From Rhizobium esperanzae (GTDB lineage Bacteria > Pseudomonadota > Alphaproteobacteria > Rhizobiales > Rhizobiaceae), in the NCBI RefSeq assembly GCF_002204185.1, contig NZ_MXPU01000012.1:1-64000 (forward strand): a stretch of DNA of 64,000 nt. Direction: 5' to 3'. The notes beneath the pieces are model-generated. The model saw nothing but the letters and a program-made list of their open reading frames with translations, was not told the origin of the DNA and searched no databases. Within the stretch, counting starts at the first letter, position 1; every line of letters starts with the position of its first letter. Shown here piece by piece: positions 10,518 through 18,947 of this stretch. The translations under genes were made by a program, and so were the position numbers.

Positions 10518-11254
10518 CGGCGCGGCTCCGAAATTTCGACCGGAACAGAGAAGACATAACCTTCGCTGCGCACCGTCTTGATATAGGTCGGCTCGCGCGC
10601 ATCGTCCCCGAGACGCTGCCGCAGGCGGCTGACGAGAAGATCGATCGAGCGGTCGAAGAGTTCGGCGTCACGGCCCTGCGTCAGGCTCAGAAGCTGGTCG
10701 CGATTGAGCACGCGCTGCGGGTGGTCGATGAAGACACGAAGCAGGCGGTATTCGGCGCCGCTCAGAGCAATCGCGGTCCCGTCCTTATCGAAAAGATGAC
10801 GGGCGACGGTATCGAGCCGCCAGTCGCCGAAGGTCAGCAATTGTCCCGCCTCGCTGATCTGCAGGTTGGGCGGCAGCATCCGCGCGCGCCGCAGCACCGC
10901 CTTGATGCGGGCAAGAAGCTCGCGCACGGCAAAGGGCTTGGCAAGATAGTCGTCGGCGCCCATCTCCAAACCGAGAATCCGGTCCATCTCGTCGGTGCGG
11001 GCCGTCAGCATCAGGATCGGGATTGCCTTGTGCCGGCCGGCGCGCAATTCCCGGCATAGCACCAGCCCATCGTCGCCGGGCATCATGATGTCGAGCACGA
11101 TGAGGTCGACGGCATTGGCTTCCAGAAAGCTGCGCATCTGGCGCCCGTCGGCCGCAACGCTCGTCCGGAGGCCGTTCTTCTGCAGATAGCCGGAGACCAG
11201 TTCGCGGATTTCACGATCGTCGTCGACGATCAGAATTTGATCGACATGATCCAT
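10514..11254 (-). CDS. OmpR/PhoB-family response regulator
   Basis: 246 residues. The receiver domain (1-120) has acidic residues DDD at 11-13, phospho-acceptor Asp55 (VLDIMMPGDDG), Thr and the Lys in YLAKPF. The winged-helix DNA-binding domain (about 140-235) includes GAEYRLLRVFIDHP and VSRLRQRLGDD. It pairs with the sensor kinase gene overlapping its 3' end. Likely target genes are unknown; the next gene upstream (exported hydrolase) lies 102 bases away on the same strand and could be a target. Confidence 0.94.
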   Translation of the reverse strand: MDHVDQILIVDDDREIRELVSGYLQKNGLRTSVAADGRQMRSFLEANAVDLIVLDIMMPGDDGLVLCRELRAGRHKAIPILMLTARTDEMDRILGLEMGADDYLAKPFAVRELLARIKAVLRRARMLPPNLQISEAGQLLTFGDWRLDTVARHLFDKDGTAIALSGAEYRLLRVFIDHPQRVLNRDQLLSLTQGRDAELFDRSIDLLVSRLRQRLGDDAREPTYIKTVRSEGYVFSVPVEISEPRR

Positions 11255-11356
11255 AATTGCCTTTCCTCAACGCTTGCGGCCGCGCCCACGATGTCGAAGC
11301 GCCAGACGCGACCTACGCATATTCCGCCGACCCGAGCAACGAGCCTCTGTTGCCGA

Positions 11357-12409
11357 TCAGAAGCGATCGACGTCGATGACCGCCTGGGCGAAGGCCTGCG
11401 GCGCCTCCTGCGGCAGGTTATGGCCGATACCGCCGCCGATCGTGCGATGCTCGTATCTACCGGAAAATTTTCCGGCATAGGCGGAAGGTTCCGGATGCGG
11501 CGCACCGTTTGCATCGCCTTCCATCGTGATCGTCGGCACCGAGATCATCGGCAGGGCGGCAAGCTTCTTCTCATAGGCATCATACTTCGCCTCGCCTTCG
11601 ACAAGACCCAGGCGCCAGCGATAATTGTGCACGACGATATCCACATGGTCGGGATTGTCGAAGGCGGCCGCCGATCTGTCGAAAGTCGCATCATCGAAAT
11701 TCCACTTCGGCGATGCCGTCTGCCAGATGAGCTTTGCGAAGTCGTGTGTATTGCTCTGATAGCCCAGGCGTCCGCGTTCGGTGGCGAAGTAGAACTGGTA
11801 CCACCAGGCAAGTTCCGCCTTCGGTGGAAGCGGCTTCTTGTTGGCCTCCTGGCTGCCGATCAGGTAGCCGCTCACCGACACCATCGCCTTGCAGCGCTCG
11901 GGCCACAGCGCTGCCATGATATTGGCGGTCCGTCCGCCCCAGTCGTAACCGGCAACGACAGCCTTTTCGATCTTGAGCGCATCGAGCAGTGCGATCATAT
12001 CGGCGGCAAGCGCCGAAGGCTGGCCGTTGCGCGGTGTCTTCTGATCGAGGAAGCGGGTCGTGCCGTAGCCACGCAGATAGGGCACGATCACTCTGTAGCC
12101 GGCGGAGGCAAGCAGCGGCGCGACGTCGACAAAGCTGTAGATGTCATATGGCCAGCCGTGTAGCAGCAGCACGACCGGACCATCGGCCCTTCCGGCCTCG
12201 GCATAACCGATATCGAGCACATCGGTCTTGACCTGCTTCAGCGCTTCAAACGACGTATTGGTCCCGGCCTTTACGTCAGGCAGCGCTGCGCTGGAAGACT
12301 GCGGCTGTGGGGCTGCGGCCGCGCCGGCCACGCCGAATTCCACGGCTGCGAGCGCGATTGCCGTCATGCCGAAAAAACGGCGGCGGTGATGATTGATTTG
12401 CTCTGACAT
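11357..12409 (-). CDS. Exported alpha/beta hydrolase (epoxide hydrolase/haloalkane dehalogenase type)
   Basis: 350 residues. The N-terminus NHHRRRFFGMTAIAL followed by Ala-rich sequence is a likely Tat signal (twin Arg about 9-11), so a periplasmic location is inferred. The oxyanion motif HGWP is at 84-87. The nucleophile elbow is AGYDWGG with Asp156 rather than Ser, as in epoxide hydrolases and haloalkane dehalogenases. The catalytic His is in GGGIGHNLPQEAP near the end. Cap-domain residues in the middle are aromatic-rich. Substrate unknown. It diverges from a DipZ-like gene over a 354-base region with repeated GATACAA elements. Confidence 0.85.
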   Translation of the reverse strand: MSEQINHHRRRFFGMTAIALAAVEFGVAGAAAAPQPQSSSAALPDVKAGTNTSFEALKQVKTDVLDIGYAEAGRADGPVVLLLHGWPYDIYSFVDVAPLLASAGYRVIVPYLRGYGTTRFLDQKTPRNGQPSALAADMIALLDALKIEKAVVAGYDWGGRTANIMAALWPERCKAMVSVSGYLIGSQEANKKPLPPKAELAWWYQFYFATERGRLGYQSNTHDFAKLIWQTASPKWNFDDATFDRSAAAFDNPDHVDIVVHNYRWRLGLVEGEAKYDAYEKKLAALPMISVPTITMEGDANGAPHPEPSAYAGKFSGRYEHRTIGGGIGHNLPQEAPQAFAQAVIDVDRF

Positions 12410-12763
12410 CGGTCTCTCCTGTCGAATGGATCATGGCGCTCAGATGACGTTCGGCTTGTATCGCCCATATGTCACAGGCTGCGGTTTTTGAATGCGAGTG
12501 TAACCTCCGCCTGCCGAGATACATTCTGATACAAACGCGCCACCTCGGCAGGGCATCCGGCGGGCTATCGCAGTTTTCGACGCCGCCTCTGCGGAGAAGG
12601 CAGTTTGTATTCTTTTGTATCGCCCGCGTTCAGCGCAATAGTTCGGTACATTTTCCTGTCAAACCAGACACATCGGAGATACCTCCGCCCGACTATCTCC
12701 CGGCCGTTGCTGGTTCAGGCCCATCGCCGTCCAGAGCCCGATCAACCGGTTTCAAAGGAAACG
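12410..12763. promoter_or_regulatory. Divergent promoter region with repeated TTGTATC/GATACAA elements
   Basis: The 354-base gap carries several copies of one motif: TTGTATCGCCC at 12456-12466 and again at 12615-12625, GATACA near 12518, GATACAAA at 12528-12535 and TTTGTAT at 12604-12610. Copies occur in both orientations. The arrangement suggests a regulator binding upstream of both the hydrolase (minus) and dipZ-like (plus) genes. The regulator is not identified. Confidence 0.45.
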
Positions 12764-14542
12764 ATGATGACACTTCTGATCATTGCCTATCTCGGAGGCG
12801 TGCTCACCATTCTCAGCCCCTGCATCCTCCCTATCCTCCCCTTCGTGTTCGCCCGAGCCGGCCAGCCTTTCGCCAGGAGCACGCTGCCCATGCTGGCCGG
12901 GATGGCTGCTACTTTCGCGCTGGTGGCCACGCTTGCAGCGGTCGGCGGCAGCTGGGCGATCCGTGCCAATGAATATGGCCGCCTCGCAGCGATCGTCCTG
13001 CTCGCGCTCTTCGGAGCGAGCCTGCTATCTCCGCGCTTCGCAAGCACGCTTGCCCGCCCTATCGTCGATCTCGGCAACAATCTTCTGAACGCCTGCGGTA
13101 GCGGACGCACCGCGCCGACCGTCAGGAGCGCGCTCATTCTCGGCGTCGCCACCGGCCTGCTCTGGGCACCCTGCGCCGGACCAATTCTCGGCCTCGTGCT
13201 GACCGGCGCTGCATTGCAGGGCGCCAACCTGCAGACGACCGCGCTCTTGATCGCCTATGCCGCCGGTGCTGCGACTTCGCTTGCCGTCGCCTTGCTTGTC
13301 GGCAGTAAGATCTTCGCCGCGATGAAGCGCTCGCTCGGTCTTGGTGATCGAATCCGCCAGGCTGTCGGCGCTGCCGTGTTGGCGGGCGTCGCGGTTATCG
13401 CGCTCGGTCTCGACACCAGCCTGCTGGCGCGCCTTTCCTATGCCAGCACTGCCTCGCTGGAACAGGCCGTTCTGGACAGGCTGCATGCCAGGCCAGCCGG
13501 CGGCACACCCTCTGCGGTGGCGAGCAACGACATAATCATGCCCGCGGCCGATGGAAGCAAGCCTTTCCACAGTGATCTGCCCGTCGAAGCTTATGCGCCT
13601 TCCTTCGACGGCGCGGTCGAATGGCTGAACTCGAAGCCTCTGACCAAGGAGCAGCTGCGGGGCAAGGTGGTGCTCGTCGACTTCTGGACCTATTCCTGCA
13701 TCAACTGCATTCGCACCATTCCCTATGTCAGAGCCTGGGCGGAAAAATATGCGGACCAAGGCCTGGTAGTCGTCGGCGTGCACGCCCCGGAATTTGCCTT
13801 TGAGAAGAAAATCGACAACGTCAAGAAGGCCATCGGCGACTTTCAGATCGGCTATCCGGTTGCGATCGACAATGATTACAAAATCTGGCGCGCCTTTGAA
13901 AACAGCTACTGGCCTGCCGCCTATCTGATCGATGCCAAAGGTCAGATCCGCTATCATCATTTCGGCGAAGGCAACTACGGCAGGACCGAAAAAGCCATCC
14001 AGGATCTGCTGCGCGAAGCCGGCAGCCAGATGGCGGATACGGCACCGGTCGCGCCCGACGCCAGAGGCGTGGAAGCAGGTCCCGACCTCGCCAATATCCG
14101 TTCCGGCGAGACCTACCTCGGCTACGCACAGACCGAAAATTTCGTCTCCCCCGAAGGGCTGCAAGCCGATACGCCGCAGAACTATTCGATCACCGAGCCC
14201 GGCATCAACGCATGGGGCCTGTCCGGCACCTGGACCATCGGTAAGGATCAGGCAACGCTCGACCAGGCGGGCGGCGGCATCGCCTATCGCTTCAGCGCCC
14301 GCGATCTGCATCTCGTTCTCGGACCCGGCGCCGACGCCAAACCGATCCGTTTCCAGGTGAGGCTCGATGGCAAGGCGCCAGGCCCCGATCACGGCTCAGA
14401 CATCGATGCCGACGGCAACGGCACGGTGACTGCGACCAGGCTTTATCAGCTCGTGCGCCAGTCAGGCACCGTCACCGCCCGCAACTTCGAAGTCCGCTTC
14501 CTCGATCCAGGCGTCCAGGCCTACGCCTTCACCTTCGGCTGA
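12764..14542 (+). CDS. DipZ-type fusion: CcdA membrane domain + thioredoxin-like domain + C-terminal beta domain
   Basis: 592 residues. Residues 1-225 form a CcdA/DsbD-like transmembrane domain with conserved cysteines in LSPCILPILPF and WAPCAGPILG. These carry electrons from cytoplasmic thioredoxin across the membrane. Residues about 280-430 form a TlpA/peroxiredoxin-like domain with the CxxC pair Cys312/Cys315 (YSCINCIRTIP). The C-terminal ~130 residues match the beta-sandwich that ends DipZ proteins. The role inferred is periplasmic thiol reduction, cytochrome c maturation or peroxide defence. Start at ATG 12764 after AAAGGAAACG; a longer upstream frame lacks homology. A secreted hydrolase gene follows after 54 bases. 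Confidence 0.9.
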   Translation: MMTLLIIAYLGGVLTILSPCILPILPFVFARAGQPFARSTLPMLAGMAATFALVATLAAVGGSWAIRANEYGRLAAIVLLALFGASLLSPRFASTLARPIVDLGNNLLNACGSGRTAPTVRSALILGVATGLLWAPCAGPILGLVLTGAALQGANLQTTALLIAYAAGAATSLAVALLVGSKIFAAMKRSLGLGDRIRQAVGAAVLAGVAVIALGLDTSLLARLSYASTASLEQAVLDRLHARPAGGTPSAVASNDIIMPAADGSKPFHSDLPVEAYAPSFDGAVEWLNSKPLTKEQLRGKVVLVDFWTYSCINCIRTIPYVRAWAEKYADQGLVVVGVHAPEFAFEKKIDNVKKAIGDFQIGYPVAIDNDYKIWRAFENSYWPAAYLIDAKGQIRYHHFGEGNYGRTEKAIQDLLREAGSQMADTAPVAPDARGVEAGPDLANIRSGETYLGYAQTENFVSPEGLQADTPQNYSITEPGINAWGLSGTWTIGKDQATLDQAGGGIAYRFSARDLHLVLGPGADAKPIRFQVRLDGKAPGPDHGSDIDADGNGTVTATRLYQLVRQSGTVTARNFEVRFLDPGVQAYAFTFG

Positions 14543-14596
14543 ACCCGAGGCGGTTCCACATTCCGCTCTTCAACATCGACCACAAGGAGTAACCTC

Positions 14597-15355
14597 ATGC
14601 ACAAGCATCTGACTTTCATCGCAGCCCTTGCCTTCGCCACCGCCGGAATTGCGTTCGCAGCCGAGGCTGCCGCGGTCAAGAACATCGTGATCGTCCACGG
14701 CGCGCTGGCCGACGGCTCGGGATGGCGCAAAACGACCGAGATCCTCGAAAAGCGCGGCTTCAACGTCACCATCGTCCAGGAGCCCCTCACCTCACTCGAC
14801 GACGATGTGGCGGCGACGAAGCGGGTCCTCGACCTCCAGGAAGGACCGACGCTCCTCGTCGGCCACAGCTACGGAGGCATGGTCATAACCGAAGCCGGCA
14901 ACAATCCAGGCGTTGTGGGCCTCGTCTACGTCGCCGCCTTCCAGCCCGACAAGGGGGAAAGCCTGCTAAGTCTCGCCGGTTCGAAGCCGGCCGGCAGCAT
15001 GGACATCAAGGAAACAAAAGACGGAAAATATCTCTATCTCGACTCGGGCGCCTTCGCGGCTGATTTTGCCGCCGACCTGCCCAAAGCAGAGTCCGACTTT
15101 CTGGCAAAGTCCCAGGTCTTCGCTGCGAAACAGGCTTTTGCGGCCAAGATCGGCGAGCCGGCATGGCGGACGAAGCCGAGCAGGTCGATCATCGCCACGG
15201 AGGATCACGCCATCAACCCTGACCTCGAACGCGACATGGCGAAACGAGCCGGCAGCGAAGTGACTGAGATCAAAGCCAGCCACGCCGTCTTCGCATCCCA
15301 ACCGGAAAAGGTCGCCGAGGTCATCGAGCAGGCGGCAAGCAAAACCGGCAGGTAG
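14597..15355 (+). CDS. Secreted alpha/beta hydrolase
   Basis: 252 residues. A Sec signal peptide ends near AFAAEA (about residue 24). The fold shows IVIVHGALADGSGW (oxyanion region), the nucleophile elbow GHSYGG with Ser91 and a His in SHAVFASQPEKV near 236-246. It belongs to the hydroxynitrile lyase/pyrethroid-esterase-like group of small hydrolases common in Proteobacteria. It lies 54 bases after the dipZ-like gene with its own RBS (CAAGGAG), so it is probably in the same transcript. Substrate unknown. Confidence 0.88.
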   Translation: MHKHLTFIAALAFATAGIAFAAEAAAVKNIVIVHGALADGSGWRKTTEILEKRGFNVTIVQEPLTSLDDDVAATKRVLDLQEGPTLLVGHSYGGMVITEAGNNPGVVGLVYVAAFQPDKGESLLSLAGSKPAGSMDIKETKDGKYLYLDSGAFAADFAADLPKAESDFLAKSQVFAAKQAFAAKIGEPAWRTKPSRSIIATEDHAINPDLERDMAKRAGSEVTEIKASHAVFASQPEKVAEVIEQAASKTGR

Positions 15356-15360
15356 GCAGG

Positions 15361-15397
15361 ACGGGCGGCTGGTGCGAGAACTGCACGTGCCGCCCGT
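15361..15397 (+). terminator. Hairpin after the secreted hydrolase gene
   Basis: ACGGGCGGC at 15361-15369 pairs with GCCGCCCGT at 15389-15397 over a 19-base loop. It lies 5 bases after the stop codon. There is no long T-run, so it may be a weak or bidirectional terminator. Confidence 0.4.
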
Positions 15398-15482
15398 ATC
15401 CAACCTTTAGCCTCGGACCGAGGAGTTCGAGCAGGATCATTCCACTCTTCCCGTGCCCGAGCCGCAAAGCGAAAGCCAGATC

Positions 15483-15506
15483 CCCCTCTCCACGAATGGA
15501 GAGGGG
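15483..15506. terminator. Bidirectional hairpin between convergent genes
   Basis: CCCCTCTCC-acgaat-GGAGAGGGG, a perfect 9-bp stem between the convergent hydrolase and OmpA-domain genes, 8 bases from the stop of the latter. It resembles a repeated Rhizobium intergenic palindrome and may terminate either transcript. Confidence 0.4.
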
Positions 15507-15514
15507 CACAGCAT

Positions 15515-17731
15515 TTACCGGTTGGCTGCGACTGGGCGAACCAGTGGGGTGACGCGGCGGATGGTGACGCGCCGGTTTTCTTGTTCGGGGCCTGGTGTGT
15601 TGACCTTCAGGTAACGCTCGCCATAGCCCTGCGTCGCCATGTTTTCCGGCGGGATGCCGTAAACGTCTGAGAGCACGTTGGCGACCGATTCCGCTCGCTG
15701 GTCGGAAAGGACCAGGTTGCTCTGGTCTGAACCGACAGCATCCGTATGACCTTCGATCAGGAAGGTTTCGCTCGGATCCTTCTTCAGCACCTGGTTGATC
15801 GCGTCGGCAACCTTGCGCAATGTGCGAGCCTGGGTCATCGGGATCTCGGCGCTTCCGGTCGCGAAGGTGATCGTATCGAGGTCGATACGGCGTACCTTGT
15901 CGCGAATACGGGCGGAATATCTCACCTCGTCAAGCGAATAGACACGCTCCACCTGCTCGACTGGGGGCTCGCTGAGAAATTCGTAGTAGTCCCGGTCAGG
16001 ATCGCTGCTGGTATCGATGATATAGTCGTTGAGCGGGACACGCAGCCGCATTGGCGGCAGATCAGCACCCGGGTCATCGAAATAGCCGCGATCAGGATCC
16101 TCGTAAAGATCAGGTGAGTAGTAGAGCACATATTCGCGCCCGCGGGCATCGACGCGCGACCGCTGGATGATGTCGCCGTAGCGGTTTCGGATCGTAACGA
16201 TGCGATAGCCCTCAGGCCGCGTGATGGTCTCGCGGTAGCGGTTGTCCGGCAGCTCTTCATAGATCGGCCGTTCGCCGTCACGCACGAACCGTCTGTCGTC
16301 GTCACTGCGCACGATCACCTGGTTATTGTACTGGATGATCACCCGGTTATCGTCGGTCTGGTCGTCGATGCGCGCTCCCTCGGGACGGGCAAATTGCGGC
16401 CGCGTGTCGAGCCTCGTGCCCTTCTCGCTGGTCACTGCCTCGAGCTTTATCGCCGGCGCAGCCGCCGCCGCAGCGGCCTGCGCATCGGCATCCGAGGTCG
16501 GCACCTTCACCTCCTGGCTCTCGGCCCGCAGCTTGTCGCGGTCACGGCGGCTTTCGCGGCCCTTGCTGCGATCGGCATCCTTGTCGCTGTCGAGCACGGC
16601 CGCACCATTCTCGACCGGCAGCACGACGGTTTCGTTGCTCTTGGCCGGGTCGGCGGCAATCGCCTTGCGGCGCTGCAACTCCTCGGGTGAAACCTTTTCC
16701 GGCGCAGGAAGAGCCTGCTCCACCTGCTGGCCGCCGCTGGTATCCGGCGCCGGCTGGGCCGTGTCGGTGGCGGGCGCAGTGGGCTGTTTGGCGGCAGGCT
16801 GTTCGCCAGCGGGCTGTTCGCCGGCGGGCTGTTTGGCGACGGGTTGTTCACCGGCGGGCTGTTTGGCGGCAGGCTTTGCAGCTGTGCCCTCCGTCGGCGC
16901 TTCGGCGGGCGCAGCTTCAGGAGCGGCCGCCTTGTCTTCGGCTGGCTTCACCGCCGGTGCTGCAGCCTCGCCCTTCTTCGGCTTCTTGGCAGGCGCTTCG
17001 GCAGCGGGTTTTGCCTCCGGCTCGACTGCGGGTTTGGCCTGCTCCTCAGTCGGCGTCACCGCCTCGGGTGCGGCAGTCTCGGTCTTAGCCTTGCCCTTAT
17101 CTCGGCTCTGGGCCTTGTCTTGACCCTTTTCCCGTTTGCTACCTTCCGGCTTGACTTCGGGCTGGGCCTGTTCCGTCTCCGGCTGGGCTTGCTTTGCGGC
17201 CGGTTGCTGTTCAGGCTCTGGCTGAGCCTCCGGCTCGGCCTGCTCAGCCTGCTGCTTCTTCGGCTTTTTCGGCTTTTCCTGCGTTACCGGCTGCTGTTCT
17301 TCCTGCTGCGGCTCGGCCTCCGGCTGGGTTGCCTGCTTGGCTTTCCGCTCCGGCTTGCTTTCGGCCTTCGGCGCGGGCTCCTCCTTCGGCGCTTCGGCCT
17401 TCGGCGGTTCCGGCTCTGCCTTGGTTTCGGGCGCAGGAGCCTCCTTGCGCTCGGCCTTCGGTTTCCCGGCAGGAGCCTCCTTCGGCTGCTCGGCCGCCGG
17501 CGCCTGTTCGGCCGGGGCTTCCTGCTTCTGCTTGCGCTTCTTCTTCAAGAGCTCCTCTTCGGAGGGCGCGTCCTGTGCCACTTCGAAACTGCCCTGTTCG
17601 ATCTGCCGCGCGGCCGCGGCCTCGGGCGCGGAGCCGCGTGTGGCAGCCATTGCCGATGCCGGCTGCAGCGCCAGCGACAGGGAAAGCAGCGGGAAAGCTG
17701 CGCTTGCAAACAATCTTGATTTCTTGCCCAT
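15515..17731 (-). CDS. Large OmpA-family protein with long Pro/Ala/Glu/Lys-rich region
   Basis: 738 residues. Signal peptide about 1-32 (SRLFASAAFPLLSLSLALQP...SAMA). Residues about 50-390 are a low-complexity stretch of Pro, Ala, Glu, Lys and Gln, including tandem KQPAGEQP units (about 16790-16870). A middle domain has repeated Asp/Arg/Tyr motifs (RYRETITRPEGYRIV). The C-terminal OmpA domain (about 620-735) holds TFATGSAEIP and EGHTDAVGSDQSN, the peptidoglycan-binding signature. It is probably an outer-membrane or periplasmic protein spanning to the wall, with the disordered part as a flexible spacer. Start at ATG 17731; a longer frame is rejected. Family length is usually far shorter. Confidence 0.88.
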   Translation of the reverse strand: MGKKSRLFASAAFPLLSLSLALQPASAMAATRGSAPEAAAARQIEQGSFEVAQDAPSEEELLKKKRKQKQEAPAEQAPAAEQPKEAPAGKPKAERKEAPAPETKAEPEPPKAEAPKEEPAPKAESKPERKAKQATQPEAEPQQEEQQPVTQEKPKKPKKQQAEQAEPEAQPEPEQQPAAKQAQPETEQAQPEVKPEGSKREKGQDKAQSRDKGKAKTETAAPEAVTPTEEQAKPAVEPEAKPAAEAPAKKPKKGEAAAPAVKPAEDKAAAPEAAPAEAPTEGTAAKPAAKQPAGEQPVAKQPAGEQPAGEQPAAKQPTAPATDTAQPAPDTSGGQQVEQALPAPEKVSPEELQRRKAIAADPAKSNETVVLPVENGAAVLDSDKDADRSKGRESRRDRDKLRAESQEVKVPTSDADAQAAAAAAAPAIKLEAVTSEKGTRLDTRPQFARPEGARIDDQTDDNRVIIQYNNQVIVRSDDDRRFVRDGERPIYEELPDNRYRETITRPEGYRIVTIRNRYGDIIQRSRVDARGREYVLYYSPDLYEDPDRGYFDDPGADLPPMRLRVPLNDYIIDTSSDPDRDYYEFLSEPPVEQVERVYSLDEVRYSARIRDKVRRIDLDTITFATGSAEIPMTQARTLRKVADAINQVLKKDPSETFLIEGHTDAVGSDQSNLVLSDQRAESVANVLSDVYGIPPENMATQGYGERYLKVNTPGPEQENRRVTIRRVTPLVRPVAANR

Positions 17732-18060
17732 CGGGTTTCCTCGATCCTGTTTGAGCTTCCTGAAGGCCGACAGGCCTCGGTTCGCCCTAGTTTCGCAATG
17801 AGGCGAAACGGCGAATTGGCAAAGCGCCAAACCGCCGATTTGTTCCGTTTCTAGGAATTCGCGGATTAACCTCCCGTGAATGTTGCAGTCTGCTTTCGTT
17901 CATCTCGCCTGTCATTTGCACCGCACAATTGCATGGGATTTCTGTTGCATTTCCATGAAAAAAAGTCTGATTATCGCGGCAAGGCGGTGCCCGTCACCGT
18001 TGAACAGCAGCCGTCAGCCAAGAGAAAAAAGCGCGATGGCTAACAACTGAGAGGATCCTC
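17732..18060. other. Divergent intergenic region, OmpA-domain gene / amino acid transporter
   Basis: 329 bases with no gene. It holds the promoters of both neighbours. An AT-rich patch (17925-17985) precedes the transporter genes. Just before the binding-protein start lies GAGAGGATCCTC, a good ribosome site. No riboswitch-like structure was recognised. Confidence 0.4.
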
Positions 18061-18834
18061 ATGCATATCTCTACCCGTATCTTCGCGGCAGCCTCGATCG
18101 CGGCAATGTCGCTCTTTGCCGGTTCGGCCATGGCCGATGGCGAGAAATACGTGATCGGCACCGATTCGACCTATCCGCCCTTCGAATTCGTCGATGCCAG
18201 CGGCACCATCCAGGGCTTCGACATCGATATCGCCAAGGCGCTCTGTGCCGAGATGAAGGCCGAATGCTCCTTTGTCAGCACCGATTGGGATGGCATCATC
18301 CCGGCTCTGAACGCCAAGAAGTTCGATATGATCGTCTCCTCCATGTCGATCACGCCGGAGCGCCTGAAGCTCGTCGACTTCTCCAACAAGTATTACAACA
18401 CCCCTCCGGCCATCGCCGTGCCGAAGGATTCGAAGATCACCGACGTTGCCGGCCTGAAGGGCAAGGTGATCGGCGCACAGACTTCCACGACGCATGCAAA
18501 CTACGCCGAGAAGCACCTGGCCGACACCGAACTGAAGCTCTATCCGACGGCCGACGAATACAAGCTCGACGTTTCCAGCGGCCGTGTCGATGCGGTCATC
18601 GACGACGTTGTCGTTCTCTCCGAATGGGTCAAGTCCGACGCCGGCGCCTGCTGCAAGATCCTGACGACCCTGCCGGTCGACAAGGAAATCAACGGCAACG
18701 GCGCCGGTATCGCCATCCGCAAGGGCGATCCGCTGAAGGAAAAGCTCAACACCGCGATCGCTGCGATCCGCGCCAGCGGTGAGTACAAGAAGATCCAGGA
18801 CAAGTACTTCGATTTCGACGTTTACGGCGAATAG
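18061..18834 (+). CDS. Polar amino acid ABC transporter, periplasmic binding protein
   Basis: 257 residues with a Sec signal cleaved after SAMA (about residue 23) and a full SBP_bac_3 domain: GTDSTYPPFEFVDASG, GFDIDIAKALC, DWDGIIPALNAKKFDMI and SSMSITPERLKLVDFS. These are hallmarks of the HisJ/ArgT/OccT group, which binds lysine, arginine, ornithine, histidine or opines in the periplasm. Two permease genes follow. A strong hairpin (18862-18890) between this gene and the permeases would make the binding protein more abundant than the channel, as is usual. Confidence 0.93.
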   Translation: MHISTRIFAAASIAAMSLFAGSAMADGEKYVIGTDSTYPPFEFVDASGTIQGFDIDIAKALCAEMKAECSFVSTDWDGIIPALNAKKFDMIVSSMSITPERLKLVDFSNKYYNTPPAIAVPKDSKITDVAGLKGKVIGAQTSTTHANYAEKHLADTELKLYPTADEYKLDVSSGRVDAVIDDVVVLSEWVKSDAGACCKILTTLPVDKEINGNGAGIAIRKGDPLKEKLNTAIAAIRASGEYKKIQDKYFDFDVYGE

Positions 18835-18861
18835 GAAATTCGGTATCTGGCCGATCAAGCG

Positions 18862-18890
18862 AATGGCGGAAGGCTTGCTCTTCCGCCATT
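18862..18890 (+). terminator. Intra-operon hairpin between binding protein and permease genes
   Basis: AATGGCGGAAG (18862-18872) pairs perfectly with CTTCCGCCATT (18880-18890), followed by TTTGTTT. This 11-bp stem has the form of an intrinsic terminator. It probably stops most transcripts after the binding-protein gene and protects its mRNA 3' end, with read-through supplying the permeases. Confidence 0.75.
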
Positions 18891-18947
18891 TTTGTTTGAC
18901 AAAGGTGGCAAGATCAAAACGGCAAAAGCCGTGAGGGGAATTCTCGC

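Noticed and set aside
13025-14392. 455-codon open frame opposite the DipZ-like gene
   Set aside because: Antisense shadow of a gene with conserved CxxC and CcdA motifs; no homology and no ribosome site.
16844-17719. 291-codon Leu/Arg-rich open frame opposite the OmpA-domain gene
   Set aside because: It arises from reading the Pro/Ala/Glu/Lys repeats on the other strand; composition is an artefact.
18489-18830. Second reading frames over the binding protein gene
   Set aside because: Frame-shifted shadows of the solute-binding protein; codon bias supports only the annotated frame.
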